This document shows, one piece after another, positions 8,722 through 16,692 of a stretch of DNA of 48,230 nucleotides (the first letter of the stretch is position 1; the number at the start of each line of letters is the position of its first letter). This stretch comes from Myxococcota bacterium. Lineage in GTDB: Bacteria; Myxococcota_A; Polyangia; Polyangiales; Polyangiaceae. Below the pieces are notes generated by a model. The model made no database searches and had not been told where the DNA came from. It saw nothing but the letters and a program-made list of their open reading frames with translations. The stretch lies in NCBI GenBank assembly GCA_963169165.1, contig CAUJFL010000131.1:1-48230 (forward strand), read 5' to 3'. Made by a program: the position numbers and the translations under genes.

Positions 8722-10556
8722 CGGTAGGGGTTCTTGTAGTCGTCGGGCGGCGGCTTCGGCGCGTCTGGCTTCGGTTCGCCCTTCGGTGGTTCGGGCTTCG
8801 GGGGTTCGACCTTCGGCTCGGGCTTCGGTGGCTCGGCCTTCGGCGAGTCTGGCTTGGGCGCCCCGACCCTCGGCGCGGCATGCCCCACGGCGGGCACGGG
8901 GACCGCGCTCGGCGCGTCGTCGGCGGTGGGCAGCGCGTCGATGGCGACGGCCGCGGTGGTCGGCGGCGGCGGCGGGACGAGCGTCGGCTGGGGCGGCGCG
9001 GTCTCCACGGGCTGCGCCACGGCCGCCGCCGGCTTGGGCGCGCTGCCCGCGGTGAGCAGCTTCCAGGTCACGAACATGGCGGCCGACAGACCCACGAACG
9101 CGATGAGCGCGAGGAGGACCACCGGCCGACGGCGCTTCAGGTTCGCCTCGTAGTCGTTGACGTAGGCTGAGCTGGTCGCAGGAGGAGGGGCGCCCACCTG
9201 CGGCCGGGAGCCGTCGGGCAGCACGCCGTACACCGCGCTCTCCTGCGTCGCGGCGATCGGCTGCGAGTCGCGGGCAGACGGGGGCGCGGGCCGGGGACCG
9301 ACGGCGCGGGGCGCCGGGGTCTGGGGGGCCAGCGAGGATCGGCCCGACGGGGACGGCGCGGAGGGCCCCGACACCGATTTTCGACCGGTGCTGTTCACCG
9401 TCGCGTCTTCTGCGCCGTCGAGGACGCGCGCCGCCGACACGTCGGAGAGCGCGCCGACCCGGCCCGTCGAGCTCACGGGCACGCCGAGCATCCCGCGCGC
9501 GGAGGTGGGCCCTCCGGCCATCATCGCGACCATCGACGAGCTCGGCGCAGACTGGCTCGGCTCGGCGGAGAGCCACGCGCGCACCGCCGCCCGCTGCGCC
9601 TCGATGTCCTGCCCGAGCACGCCCTTCACGTAAGAGGCGACGTCGCGCACCGACGCGACGGGGAGCGCCCCCTCGGCGCCGCGCTCGAGCGCGTCGGCGA
9701 GCTCGGCGGCGGTCGAGAACCGCTGCTCGACGTCGCGCGTGAGCGCCTTGGCGATGACGTCGTCGAGCGCGCGAGGCGCGTCGGGCATGACCGAGGACAG
9801 CCGCGGGATCGGCTCGAAGAGCAGGCGATTGAGCGTCTCCAGCTCGCTGTTGCCCTTGAACAGTCGCTTGCCCGCGAGCACCTCCCAGAGCACGATCGCC
9901 ATCGCGAACACGTCGGCGCGGCGGTCGAGATCGCCGCCCTTGGCCTGCTCGGGCGGCATGTAGGCGAGCTTGCCCTTCAGCGTGCCTGACTGCGTCGTCG
10001 CCAGCCGCGAGCTCGCACGCGCCACGCCAAAATCGGTGATGCGCGCGCTGCCGTCGACGCCGACGAGGATGTTCTGCGGCGAGACGTCGCGGTGCACGAG
10101 CCCGAGCGGCTGCCCGGCGTCGTCGCAGAGATCGTGCGCCGCGTGCAGCCCCGACAGCGTGTCGAGGCCGATGCGGAGCGCGACGCTGGGCGGCAGCTTC
10201 TGACCTGCGCTGGCGCCGCGCGCGACGAGGCGCGACAGGGTGTCGCCCTCGACGTATTCCATCACGACGTAGTAGCCGGCCTCGCTCGTGCCGACCTCGA
10301 GGATGGGCACGACGTGCGGGTGGTGGATGCTCGCGGCGAGGCGCGCCTCGTCGAGGAACATCTGCACGAAATCGGGCTCGTTGGAGAGGTGCGGGTGCAG
10401 GCGCTTGATCGCGACGAACCGCTGGAACCCGCCGACCCCCGCGAGGCGCGCCAGGAACACGGTCGCCATGCCGCCAGACGCGAGCTCGCCGATCAGCTCA
10501 TAGCGATCGAGCCGCTGGGGTCCCTCCGTTCGATCGAGCAGCTTGGCCGTGGCCAC
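8718..10556 (-). CDS. Membrane Ser/Thr protein kinase (kinase 1) with Pro/Lys-rich periplasmic tail
   Basis: A 612-residue Hanks-type kinase. The kinase domain (about residues 19-290) has the glycine loop [12 protein letters not shown], the VAIK lysine, the catalytic loop [13 protein letters not shown] and the MPPEQ activation segment. In the catalytic loop the usual lysine of HRDxKxxN is serine, a variant I have seen in other myxobacterial kinases, so it is not proof of inactivity. A Ser/Ala-rich juxtamembrane stretch leads to one transmembrane helix (about 477-500, [18 protein letters not shown]). The periplasmic tail of about 110 residues is mostly Pro/Lys/Glu repeats (EPPKPE) with no globular sensor. 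It lies 28 bases behind a TPR-type exported protein and is coupled to the next gene. Confidence 0.92.
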   Translation of the reverse strand: MATAKLLDRTEGPQRLDRYELIGELASGGMATVFLARLAGVGGFQRFVAIKRLHPHLSNEPDFVQMFLDEARLAASIHHPHVVPILEVGTSEAGYYVVMEYVEGDTLSRLVARGASAGQKLPPSVALRIGLDTLSGLHAAHDLCDDAGQPLGLVHRDVSPQNILVGVDGSARITDFGVARASSRLATTQSGTLKGKLAYMPPEQAKGGDLDRRADVFAMAIVLWEVLAGKRLFKGNSELETLNRLLFEPIPRLSSVMPDAPRALDDVIAKALTRDVEQRFSTAAELADALERGAEGALPVASVRDVASYVKGVLGQDIEAQRAAVRAWLSAEPSQSAPSSSMVAMMAGGPTSARGMLGVPVSSTGRVGALSDVSAARVLDGAEDATVNSTGRKSVSGPSAPSPSGRSSLAPQTPAPRAVGPRPAPPSARDSQPIAATQESAVYGVLPDGSRPQVGAPPPATSSAYVNDYEANLKRRRPVVLLALIAFVGLSAAMFVTWKLLTAGSAPKPAAAVAQPVETAPPQPTLVPPPPPTTAAVAIDALPTADDAPSAVPVPAVGHAAPRVGAPKPDSPKAEPPKPEPKVEPPKPEPPKGEPKPDAPKPPPDDYKNPYR

Positions 10557-10584
10557 GTCTCTCTTGCCTCGCGTCGCGCGGGAT

Positions 10585-11577
10585 TCAGAAGCGACCGACG
10601 GCCCCCACGGCCGCGGCCTTGTCGCCGATGACCGCGACCGGCACGACGCGCCCCGCCTTGTCGCCGGAGCCCCAGTCGGTGAACACGACGCCGATCACGC
10701 CGGTGACGACCGCCGCGCCCGCGGTGAGCCCCAGCAGGAGGTTCGTGCGGCTCTGCTTCGCGAGGCCGTCGCGGTACTCGGGGCAGGTGTCGCCCTTTCC
10801 GAGGCAGGCCTGCTTGACCTTGTCGGGGCCGGGGTTGCTCTTGGTGTCGAGCCCGCTCCACACCGACGCCGCCGCGAGGACGCCGGTGACCACGGCGCCG
10901 CCGACGAACAACCCGGGGCCGACCTTGCCGCTCGGCTTGGCGGGGGCGGGACGATCGGGGGGCGGAGCCTCGGCCGCGGGCTTGTCGACGGGCGCTGCGG
11001 CGGCGGCCGGCTTCGGGTCCTCGGGCGGGGCGAACGCGAGCTGGGTCGAGCCCCCCGCGGTCGTGGTGAGCTCTTTCGAGGCGCCCTTCGCGCCCCACCC
11101 CGCGCCGACGACGTGCTTGCCGCCGGTGAGCCAGAGGACACGGCGCGTCGAGGCCTCGCCGTGGACGATCTTCTTGTCGACGGCGAGCTCGCAGGCGGGC
11201 TTGCACGTGACCTCGACCTTGGAGAGCGCGCGCTCGCCGCCGAGGATCACGCTGCGCGCGAACGTCGTCAGCTCTTCCTTGTCGGCGTGGCGCGTGAGCG
11301 CGAGCTCGGCGAGCGTCGAGGCGCGGTCGGGCTGCTTCGCGTCACGGCGCGCGCGGATCGCCGCCTTCAGCGTCGCGTCGGAGGGCGCCTCCCGATCGGC
11401 GTTCTCGAAATGGACCGCGGCGCCCTCGAGGTCGCCCGACTGCGCCGCCTTGACGCCCAGGTCGAACTGGTCGGACGCCGCCTTGAGCTGCTGCGGCGTG
11501 GGCTCGGCGAGCGCCGTCGTCGAGGCGAGCAGGCCGAGCGCGAGCGTCAGGCGGGCGAGCGACGAGGAAGGACGCAT
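10585..11577 (-). CDS. Exported TPR/PEGA-like protein upstream of kinase 1
   Basis: A 330-residue protein with a clear signal peptide ending ALA-EP. Residues about 27-100 look like tetratricopeptide-type helices (FDLGVKAAQSGDLEGAAVHFENA). A PEGA-like beta segment with two cysteines follows (VEVTCKPACELAVDKK...GGKHVVGAGW), then a Pro/Ala-rich linker and two hydrophobic helices near 222-238 and 280-303. This layout, helical repeats, PEGA-like strand, then paired membrane helices, matches the PEGA protein at 34736-36154, which also heads a kinase operon. It is probably an envelope partner of kinase 1. Confidence 0.82.
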   Translation of the reverse strand: MRPSSSLARLTLALGLLASTTALAEPTPQQLKAASDQFDLGVKAAQSGDLEGAAVHFENADREAPSDATLKAAIRARRDAKQPDRASTLAELALTRHADKEELTTFARSVILGGERALSKVEVTCKPACELAVDKKIVHGEASTRRVLWLTGGKHVVGAGWGAKGASKELTTTAGGSTQLAFAPPEDPKPAAAAAPVDKPAAEAPPPDRPAPAKPSGKVGPGLFVGGAVVTGVLAAASVWSGLDTKSNPGPDKVKQACLGKGDTCPEYRDGLAKQSRTNLLLGLTAGAAVVTGVIGVVFTDWGSGDKAGRVVPVAVIGDKAAAVGAVGRF

Positions 11578-11582
11578 GGTTC

Positions 11583-11588
11583 ACCTTA
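11583..11588 (-). promoter_or_regulatory. Candidate -10 element (or AAGG ribosome site) before the kinase 1 operon
   Basis: On the minus strand TAAGGT ends five bases before the ATG at 11577. It fits the leaderless pattern seen elsewhere, but AAGG could equally be a weak Shine-Dalgarno sequence. A TTGACG lies further upstream, at a spacing too long for this hexamer. Confidence 0.3.
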
Positions 11589-11639
11589 CCCTGCTTCGCC
11601 CGAGCTTGTCGCGTCAACCGGACCCCGGCGTGACCGAGA

Positions 11640-13121
11640 TTAGGGCGCGACGTCTATGATCGTGCCAGGCCGCTTCGTCGGGTGAGCTGCCACCGCATAC
11701 CAGCCCTCGGGCAGCTGCGGGTCCATCCAGTCGAACAGCCAGCGAGCGTCGGAGGGCGCGAGGTTCAGGCAGCCGTGGCTGCGCGGGCGGCCGAACCCGT
11801 CGTGCCAGTAGGCGCCGTGCACCGCGTAGCCATCGACGTAGTACGCGACCCAGGGGACCTCGTCGACGCTCCAGGCGACGCCGCCCTCGTCGCCGGACAT
11901 GTCGGCGGTCAGGTGCTTCCACGACACCATGAACCGCCCGAGGGGTGTGCCGTGCTTCACGTCCTTGCCGACGCCGCCCGCGCCGGGTGACATCGCGAAC
12001 GCGCGCACCGGCGTGAGCCCTCGCATCGCGAGCAGCACCCCGCGGCCCACGCTCGCCCGCACCCACCGCGCCTCGTCCGCCACCCCGTGCGGTCGCGACG
12101 ACGGGCGCTCGACCCAGGAGACGTCGCGCAGCCGCGCCCACCCGCCGCGCCGCAGCGCCAGCAGGCGCACGCCGCGCACGGTGAGCGGCGCGCCCTCCAC
12201 CTCGAGCACCGACCGCCGCGCGAGCGGCTCGCGATCGACGAGCCGACCATCGTCCAGCTCGACCCGCCGCGCCTCGTCGGTGACGACGAACGCGATGGGC
12301 AACGCGGGCGCGCCGACCCCCTCGAGGTCGACGCCGAACGACGCGGGCTCCTCGAGCGGCGTGACCCTCGCCTTCGGGACGAGCGCGCCCTCGGCCGTGA
12401 CGACGAACGCGCGCTCGTCGACGTCGATCTCGCGCGCCCAGGCCAGCCGCTCGGACGCGTAGGTCCCGCGTGAGAACAGGAGGCGACGCTCTGCGCCGCG
12501 CAGCGCGGACAGCGCCGACGGATCGATGAGCGGCGCCTCGGCCCGCGCGCCCTCGGGCAGGCGCGCGAGATCGGGCTCCGAGTCGGCCCGTTCGCCGACG
12601 GTGGGCGCCCTGCGATAGCGCGGACCGAACGTCGCCGTGCCCACGCGAAACGGGAGCGATCGGCGAGCGTCCGGCAGCAGCAGCGACGCGGCCGCGGCGG
12701 CGCGATCCTCGCCGAGCGTCGCGCCGTCCCCGACGCAAGCGAAGCCGCGCGGCGCGACGGCGTACCACCCGCTTCGACATGGGGACGCGCCGCTCACCGC
12801 CTCAGCAGACGACAGCGGCACGCGCTGCCCGCGCCGCGCGAGGCCGACGCGCAGCGACCGACGATCGGCCTGCTCGTAGAGCGGCAGCCAGCGCGCCGTC
12901 ACGAGCAACGTGGGCCGCGCGGCGGGAGGGGCTGGCGACGACGACGACGACGGCGACGGCGCGGGAGGAGCCGCGACCGAGGCCGGGGGCGCTGCGGGAG
13001 CGGCGACGATGCGGGCAACGGGCGACGCGGGTCCTCCGGCGCTCGGGCTCGGTGCGGGCCGAGGAGCGCCGCACGCCGCGAGCAGCGGGAGCGACCACCA
13101 CGCGCGGCGCCCACGGTCCAT
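11640..13121 (-). CDS. L,D-transpeptidase (YkuD-type) lipoprotein
   Basis: A 493-residue exported protein with lipobox LLAAC. A Pro/Ala/Ser-rich linker precedes an SH3-like segment (about residues 75-145). The C-terminal YkuD catalytic domain shows HGAYWHDGF and the signature SHGCLNL, with the nucleophilic Cys near residue 448. Such enzymes form 3-3 peptidoglycan crosslinks or attach proteins to peptidoglycan in the periplasm. The long central region (about 150-380) is unassigned beta-rich sequence. An in-frame ATG at 13139 exists, but the ATG at 13121 sits eight bases behind a TAGCGT -10 candidate and starts a standard basic-hydrophobic signal. Confidence 0.92.
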   Translation of the reverse strand: MDRGRRAWWSLPLLAACGAPRPAPSPSAGGPASPVARIVAAPAAPPASVAAPPAPSPSSSSSPAPPAARPTLLVTARWLPLYEQADRRSLRVGLARRGQRVPLSSAEAVSGASPCRSGWYAVAPRGFACVGDGATLGEDRAAAAASLLLPDARRSLPFRVGTATFGPRYRRAPTVGERADSEPDLARLPEGARAEAPLIDPSALSALRGAERRLLFSRGTYASERLAWAREIDVDERAFVVTAEGALVPKARVTPLEEPASFGVDLEGVGAPALPIAFVVTDEARRVELDDGRLVDREPLARRSVLEVEGAPLTVRGVRLLALRRGGWARLRDVSWVERPSSRPHGVADEARWVRASVGRGVLLAMRGLTPVRAFAMSPGAGGVGKDVKHGTPLGRFMVSWKHLTADMSGDEGGVAWSVDEVPWVAYYVDGYAVHGAYWHDGFGRPRSHGCLNLAPSDARWLFDWMDPQLPEGWYAVAAHPTKRPGTIIDVAP

Positions 13122-13129
13122 GGCCTGCG

Positions 13130-13135
13130 ACGCTA
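13130..13135 (-). promoter_or_regulatory. Candidate -10 element of the L,D-transpeptidase gene
   Basis: TAGCGT on the minus strand ends eight bases before the ATG at 13121, and no Shine-Dalgarno sequence intervenes. Confidence 0.4.
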
Positions 13136-13183
13136 TCACCGCGCCGAGGCTCCGTTCGCTTCCCCCACGCGGACGGGTTCCGG

Positions 13184-13189
13184 TACCCT
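13184..13189 (+). promoter_or_regulatory. Candidate -10 element of the TRAP transporter operon
   Basis: TACCCT lies ten bases before the ATG at 13200. Divergent from the TAGCGT element of the L,D-transpeptidase gene, about 48 bases away. Confidence 0.4.
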
Positions 13190-13199
13190 CGCCGCCTTC

Positions 13200-14426
13200 A
13201 TGTCAGAGCCCTCCTCCGACGACCGCACGCCGAGCGAAGAACCGGCCGCGACCACGGGCGACGATCACGCCACCAGCGCGGCCGCTCCGAGCGAAGACGC
13301 GGCCAAGCCCGCGGCGTCCGACGCGACCACCGGCGCCGAGAGCGCGAAGACCGCGACCGAGCCGCCCGCGGCCTGGGGAGATCCGCTGCACCGACTCCAG
13401 GAGAAGTGGGTCCGGCTCGAGGTGATGCTGTCAGTCGGGATCGTGATCGCGGAGATCCTCTCGCTCGGCGCCTGGATCGCGCTGAAGGGGCTCTCGTCGC
13501 CGCCGAAGGTCTCTGCGGCGGGGGTCGTGTTCCGCTCGGGCATCACCGCGACCGCGCTCGGCCTCGCCGTGTGGTTCGCCTTGAAGAAGACCAGCCCGGT
13601 CGTGCGGCAGGTCGCGACGAGCGTCGCGGTCGCCGCGGGGCTGTTCGCCGGAAGGCTGTGGGCCGGGGTCGGCGTCGCCTTCGGGGCCGATCTCGTCGGC
13701 TGGTATCAGGACGCCTCGACGCTCACGCTGATCGGCGGGCTGCGCGCGGTGGGCACGCGCTGCACGATCTGGCTCGCGATGCTCGGGGCGAGCGTCGCGA
13801 CCTCGACAGGCAAGCACATCAACGTCGACGTCGTGATGCGCTTCGTGCCGATCAAGCTCCGCGTCCCGATGGCCGTCTCGGCCTGGGCGGCCGCCGCGCT
13901 CGTGTCGTTCGCCGCGTCCTGGGGCTTCGTCGAGCACATCGCGGTCACCTCGTTCGGCGCGAAGAGCGACGCGTCGATGTCCGCCAAGGTCGGGGCGATC
14001 GCCCACGAGGCGGGCGAGCACGCGTTCTTGCTTCGCCAGCAGCTGCGCATCGATCGCAAGGTCGGCTGGCGCGTGTGGACCGGCGAGCGCTATCTCTCGA
14101 CGCTGACCTCGGCCGAGTGGAACGAGCTGATCGACACGGGCGGCTGGGCGGCGCGTTACGGCGACGAGAAGACGAAGGCGCTGCGCGCGCCCGCGAGCAC
14201 CAAGTACGTCACGCCGATCGTCGAGATCCCGGGGGGCCGCTCGCCTCGCGGGATCCTGGTCGAGGATCTCAACCTGCTGTTCCCGTTCGGGTTCTTCATC
14301 ATCGGCCTCAAGTTCCTGTTGCGCTGCGTGCTCGCGCTGTCGGGCCACGTGAAGGTCGATCCCGACGCCGCGCATCGCGACGACGATCACCCGCCCGCGC
14401 CCAGCCCCGCCGGGGAGGCCGCCTGA
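13200..14426 (+). CDS. TRAP transporter small permease (DctQ-like), enlarged
   Basis: A 408-residue inner-membrane protein. The DctQ signature helix CTIWLAMLGASVATSTGKHINVD is present in the middle, and several other hydrophobic helices surround it (starting near residues 76, 110, 137, 215 and 360). Usual DctQ proteins have about 160-200 residues. This one adds an acidic Ala/Asp/Glu-rich cytoplasmic leader of about 65 residues and a roughly 90-residue hydrophilic insert before the last helix (HAFLLRQQL...VWTGERYLS). The insert could stand in for, or dock, a substrate-binding subunit. The stop overlaps the next start (TGATG), so large and small permease are coupled. No DctP gene is in the window. 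Confidence 0.87.
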   Translation: MSEPSSDDRTPSEEPAATTGDDHATSAAAPSEDAAKPAASDATTGAESAKTATEPPAAWGDPLHRLQEKWVRLEVMLSVGIVIAEILSLGAWIALKGLSSPPKVSAAGVVFRSGITATALGLAVWFALKKTSPVVRQVATSVAVAAGLFAGRLWAGVGVAFGADLVGWYQDASTLTLIGGLRAVGTRCTIWLAMLGASVATSTGKHINVDVVMRFVPIKLRVPMAVSAWAAAALVSFAASWGFVEHIAVTSFGAKSDASMSAKVGAIAHEAGEHAFLLRQQLRIDRKVGWRVWTGERYLSTLTSAEWNELIDTGGWAARYGDEKTKALRAPASTKYVTPIVEIPGGRSPRGILVEDLNLLFPFGFFIIGLKFLLRCVLALSGHVKVDPDAAHRDDDHPPAPSPAGEAA

Positions 14427-16060
14427 TGGGCACGTTCCTCGTCCTCGGCATCGTCGTCCTCGCGCTGTTCGGGATGCCGCTCTTCACGGTGATGGGCGGG
14501 CTGTCGAGCGTCGCGTGGCTGTACCACCGTGACGCGAGCTTCCACAGCCTCCGCTACCTCGCGCCGGACGTGCTCGACGCGCGGTTCGCCGGCTCGCCGA
14601 TCCTCGTCACCATCCCGCTCTTCACGTTCGTCGGCTACCTGATGGCCGAGTCGAAGACGCCCGACCGCATCGTGCGCGCGTCGCAGGCGTTCTTCGGGTG
14701 GATGCCGGGCGGCCTCGCGATCGTCTGCATCGTCGCGTCCGCCTTCTTCACGACGCTGACCGGCGGCAGCGGCGTCACGATCGTCGCGATCGGCGGCCTG
14801 CTGTATCCGGCGCTGCGCAAGCAGGGATATCCAGAGGGCTTCTCGCTCGGCCTCGTGACGACCGGCGGCTCGCTCGGCCTGCTGTTGCCGCCGTCGCTGC
14901 CGATCCTGATCTACGCGCTCGTCGCGCAGATCGATTTCAACAAAGCCTTCAAGGCGGGGTTGATCCCGGGCTTCGGGATCATGGCGATGCTGGCCGTGTA
15001 CTCGGCCTACGTGGCCATCAAGCACAAGGTCCCGCGCAGCACGCCGAACCTCAAGGAGATGGGCGCCGCGCTCTGGCTGATCAAGTGGGAGATGCTGGTG
15101 CCCGTGTTGATCCTCGGCGGGCTCGGCTCGGGGCTCACGGGGCTCGACGAGGCGGCCGCGCTCGCGGCGCTGTACACGCTGATCATCGAGGTGTTCGTCT
15201 ACCGCGACCTCGATCTGAAGAAGGATCTGCCCCGGGTCGTGAAGAGCTCGATGAGCCTCGCCGGCGCGATCATCATCATCCTCGCGATGGCGAACGCGCT
15301 CATCAACTACGCCATCCAGGAGCAGATCCCCAACAAGGTGCTCGAGGCGATGATCGGCCTCGGCCTGTCGCAGAAGTGGCAGTTCCTGATCGTCCTCAAC
15401 ATCTTCCTCGTCGTGCTCGGGATGGTGATGGACGGCTTCTCGGCGATCCTCGTCGCGGTGCCGCTGATCCTGCCGTTCGGGGCGCGGTTCGGGCTGCACC
15501 CGTTCCACCTCGCGATGATGTTCCTGCTCAACCTCGAGATCGCGTACTGCGCGCCGCCGCTCGGGCTGAACCTCTACATCTCCAGCTTTCGCTTCAACCG
15601 GCCGGTGGTCAGCCTCTACAAGATCGTGCTGCCGGCGACCTCTATTCTGGCGCTCGGCCTGCTGATCGTCATGTACGTGCCGAAGGTCTCGACCGTGCTC
15701 GTCGACAAGGACTCGGCCGCCGCGCGCGCCGAGGCCCTCGCGAAGAACGAGCCCCCGCGCGAGGCCTGGCGCCTCGAGTGCGTGCAGGAGGATCAGACTC
15801 AACCCCAGCCCTGCAGCGAAGAGGACAAGAAGCGCTACCCCGGCGGCAACATGCCCGTCGAGAAGAAGCCGAAGGCCGACGACGAGGCGCCCGCGGTCGA
15901 CGACGACGCGGCCGACGAGGACGACGACGCCCGCCTCAAGCGCCTGATGAAGAAGGCCGCCGAGGGCACGACCGGCAAGGCCCCCGAGCCCGAGCCCGAC
16001 GACGAGGACGACGACGCACGCCTCAAGCGCCTGATGCGCGAGGCCGCGGGCAAAAAATAG
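14426..16060 (+). CDS. TRAP transporter large permease (DctM-like) with repeated acidic tail
   Basis: A 544-residue polytopic membrane protein forming the transport channel of a sodium-driven TRAP uptake system. About twelve hydrophobic helices carry family features such as GGSGVTIVAIGGLLYPALRKQGYP, LGLLLPPSLPILIYA and the C-terminal EIAYCAPPLGLNLYI. The C-terminal 100 residues (from about 440) are atypical: a charged cytoplasmic tail with two near-identical copies of DDDARLKRLM followed by a basic helix, at about 497-512 and 530-544. The substrate cannot be inferred; the APPLGLN motif suggests an organic acid carrier of the usual type. Starts inside the DctQ-like stop codon. Confidence 0.9.
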   Translation: MGTFLVLGIVVLALFGMPLFTVMGGLSSVAWLYHRDASFHSLRYLAPDVLDARFAGSPILVTIPLFTFVGYLMAESKTPDRIVRASQAFFGWMPGGLAIVCIVASAFFTTLTGGSGVTIVAIGGLLYPALRKQGYPEGFSLGLVTTGGSLGLLLPPSLPILIYALVAQIDFNKAFKAGLIPGFGIMAMLAVYSAYVAIKHKVPRSTPNLKEMGAALWLIKWEMLVPVLILGGLGSGLTGLDEAAALAALYTLIIEVFVYRDLDLKKDLPRVVKSSMSLAGAIIIILAMANALINYAIQEQIPNKVLEAMIGLGLSQKWQFLIVLNIFLVVLGMVMDGFSAILVAVPLILPFGARFGLHPFHLAMMFLLNLEIAYCAPPLGLNLYISSFRFNRPVVSLYKIVLPATSILALGLLIVMYVPKVSTVLVDKDSAAARAEALAKNEPPREAWRLECVQEDQTQPQPCSEEDKKRYPGGNMPVEKKPKADDEAPAVDDDAADEDDDARLKRLMKKAAEGTTGKAPEPEPDDEDDDARLKRLMREAAGKK

Positions 16061-16081
16061 CGCACGGGCGCGCACCCAGCG

Positions 16082-16087
16082 TAAGCT
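16082..16087 (+). promoter_or_regulatory. Candidate -10 element
   Basis: TAAGCT lies eight bases before the ATG at 16096. No Shine-Dalgarno sequence is visible. Confidence 0.4.
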
Positions 16088-16095
16088 CGCGCGCG

Positions 16096-16638
16096 ATGAA
16101 CCTGGGGCGGACGCTCGTCCTGCTGCCATACGGGCTGCCAGAGCTCGCCGCGCATCGGGAGGCGTGCGCCGAGGTCCTCCTCGCGTGCGGGGGCGACGTC
16201 GACCGCGTCATCGATCAGCCCTCCGACGATCTCGCGCGGTTCGGGAAGTATGTCTCGCGCATCCCCGCGCTGCGCGAGGGCGCGCCGCCGCCCATCGTGA
16301 TGTTGACGCGGACCAGCCCGCTGCCGCTCACCGTGGTCTCCGCGCGGCGCACGCTGGAGCGTGCCGCGCCGACGCTCGGGCGGGCGTCGTGGCTGCTCTT
16401 CGTGACCGAGGAGGACGATCCGTTCTTCACGGACGGAGCGCGGCGCCTCGGGCTGCTCTCCACCGAGCTGCCGCACGCGCCGATGTGGACCGGACCGGAC
16501 GGCATGCCGTTCCTCGTGACGACGCCCCATACGCGCGCGCCCGACGTCCTCTCCCAGCGCTTTCAGACCCTGCGCGGCCAGGCCGACAAGTATCGCCGGG
16601 CGCCGATGCTCACCTCGCGCCCGCCGTCGAAGGGCTGA
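16096..16638 (+). CDS. Hypothetical cytoplasmic protein, 180 residues
   Basis: A 180-residue protein without signal peptide or membrane helix. I do not recognise a family. It begins with a beta strand and helix (MNLGRTLVLLPYGLPELAAHREACAE in parts) and contains ASWLLFVTEEDDPFF and a PDGMPFLVTTPH region; Arg and Pro are frequent near the end. Codon use is typical of the neighbours. It has its own promoter candidate and lies between the TRAP genes and another unknown gene, so no function follows from context. Confidence 0.75.
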   Translation: MNLGRTLVLLPYGLPELAAHREACAEVLLACGGDVDRVIDQPSDDLARFGKYVSRIPALREGAPPPIVMLTRTSPLPLTVVSARRTLERAAPTLGRASWLLFVTEEDDPFFTDGARRLGLLSTELPHAPMWTGPDGMPFLVTTPHTRAPDVLSQRFQTLRGQADKYRRAPMLTSRPPSKG

Positions 16639-16677
16639 GCGCGCCTCGATTCTCCGCACGGTGCGGGCGCCGGTGGG

Positions 16678-16683
16678 TACACT
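16678..16683 (+). promoter_or_regulatory. Candidate -10 element
   Basis: TACACT lies nine bases before the ATG at 16693, with no Shine-Dalgarno sequence between. Confidence 0.4.
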
Positions 16684-16692
16684 CGCGCTCCG

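Noticed and set aside
12779-14425. Open frame extending upstream of the DctM-like start
   Set aside because: Only the part from the ATG at 14426 has membrane-protein sequence. The upstream part is Arg-rich shadow of the L,D-transpeptidase and DctQ-like genes.
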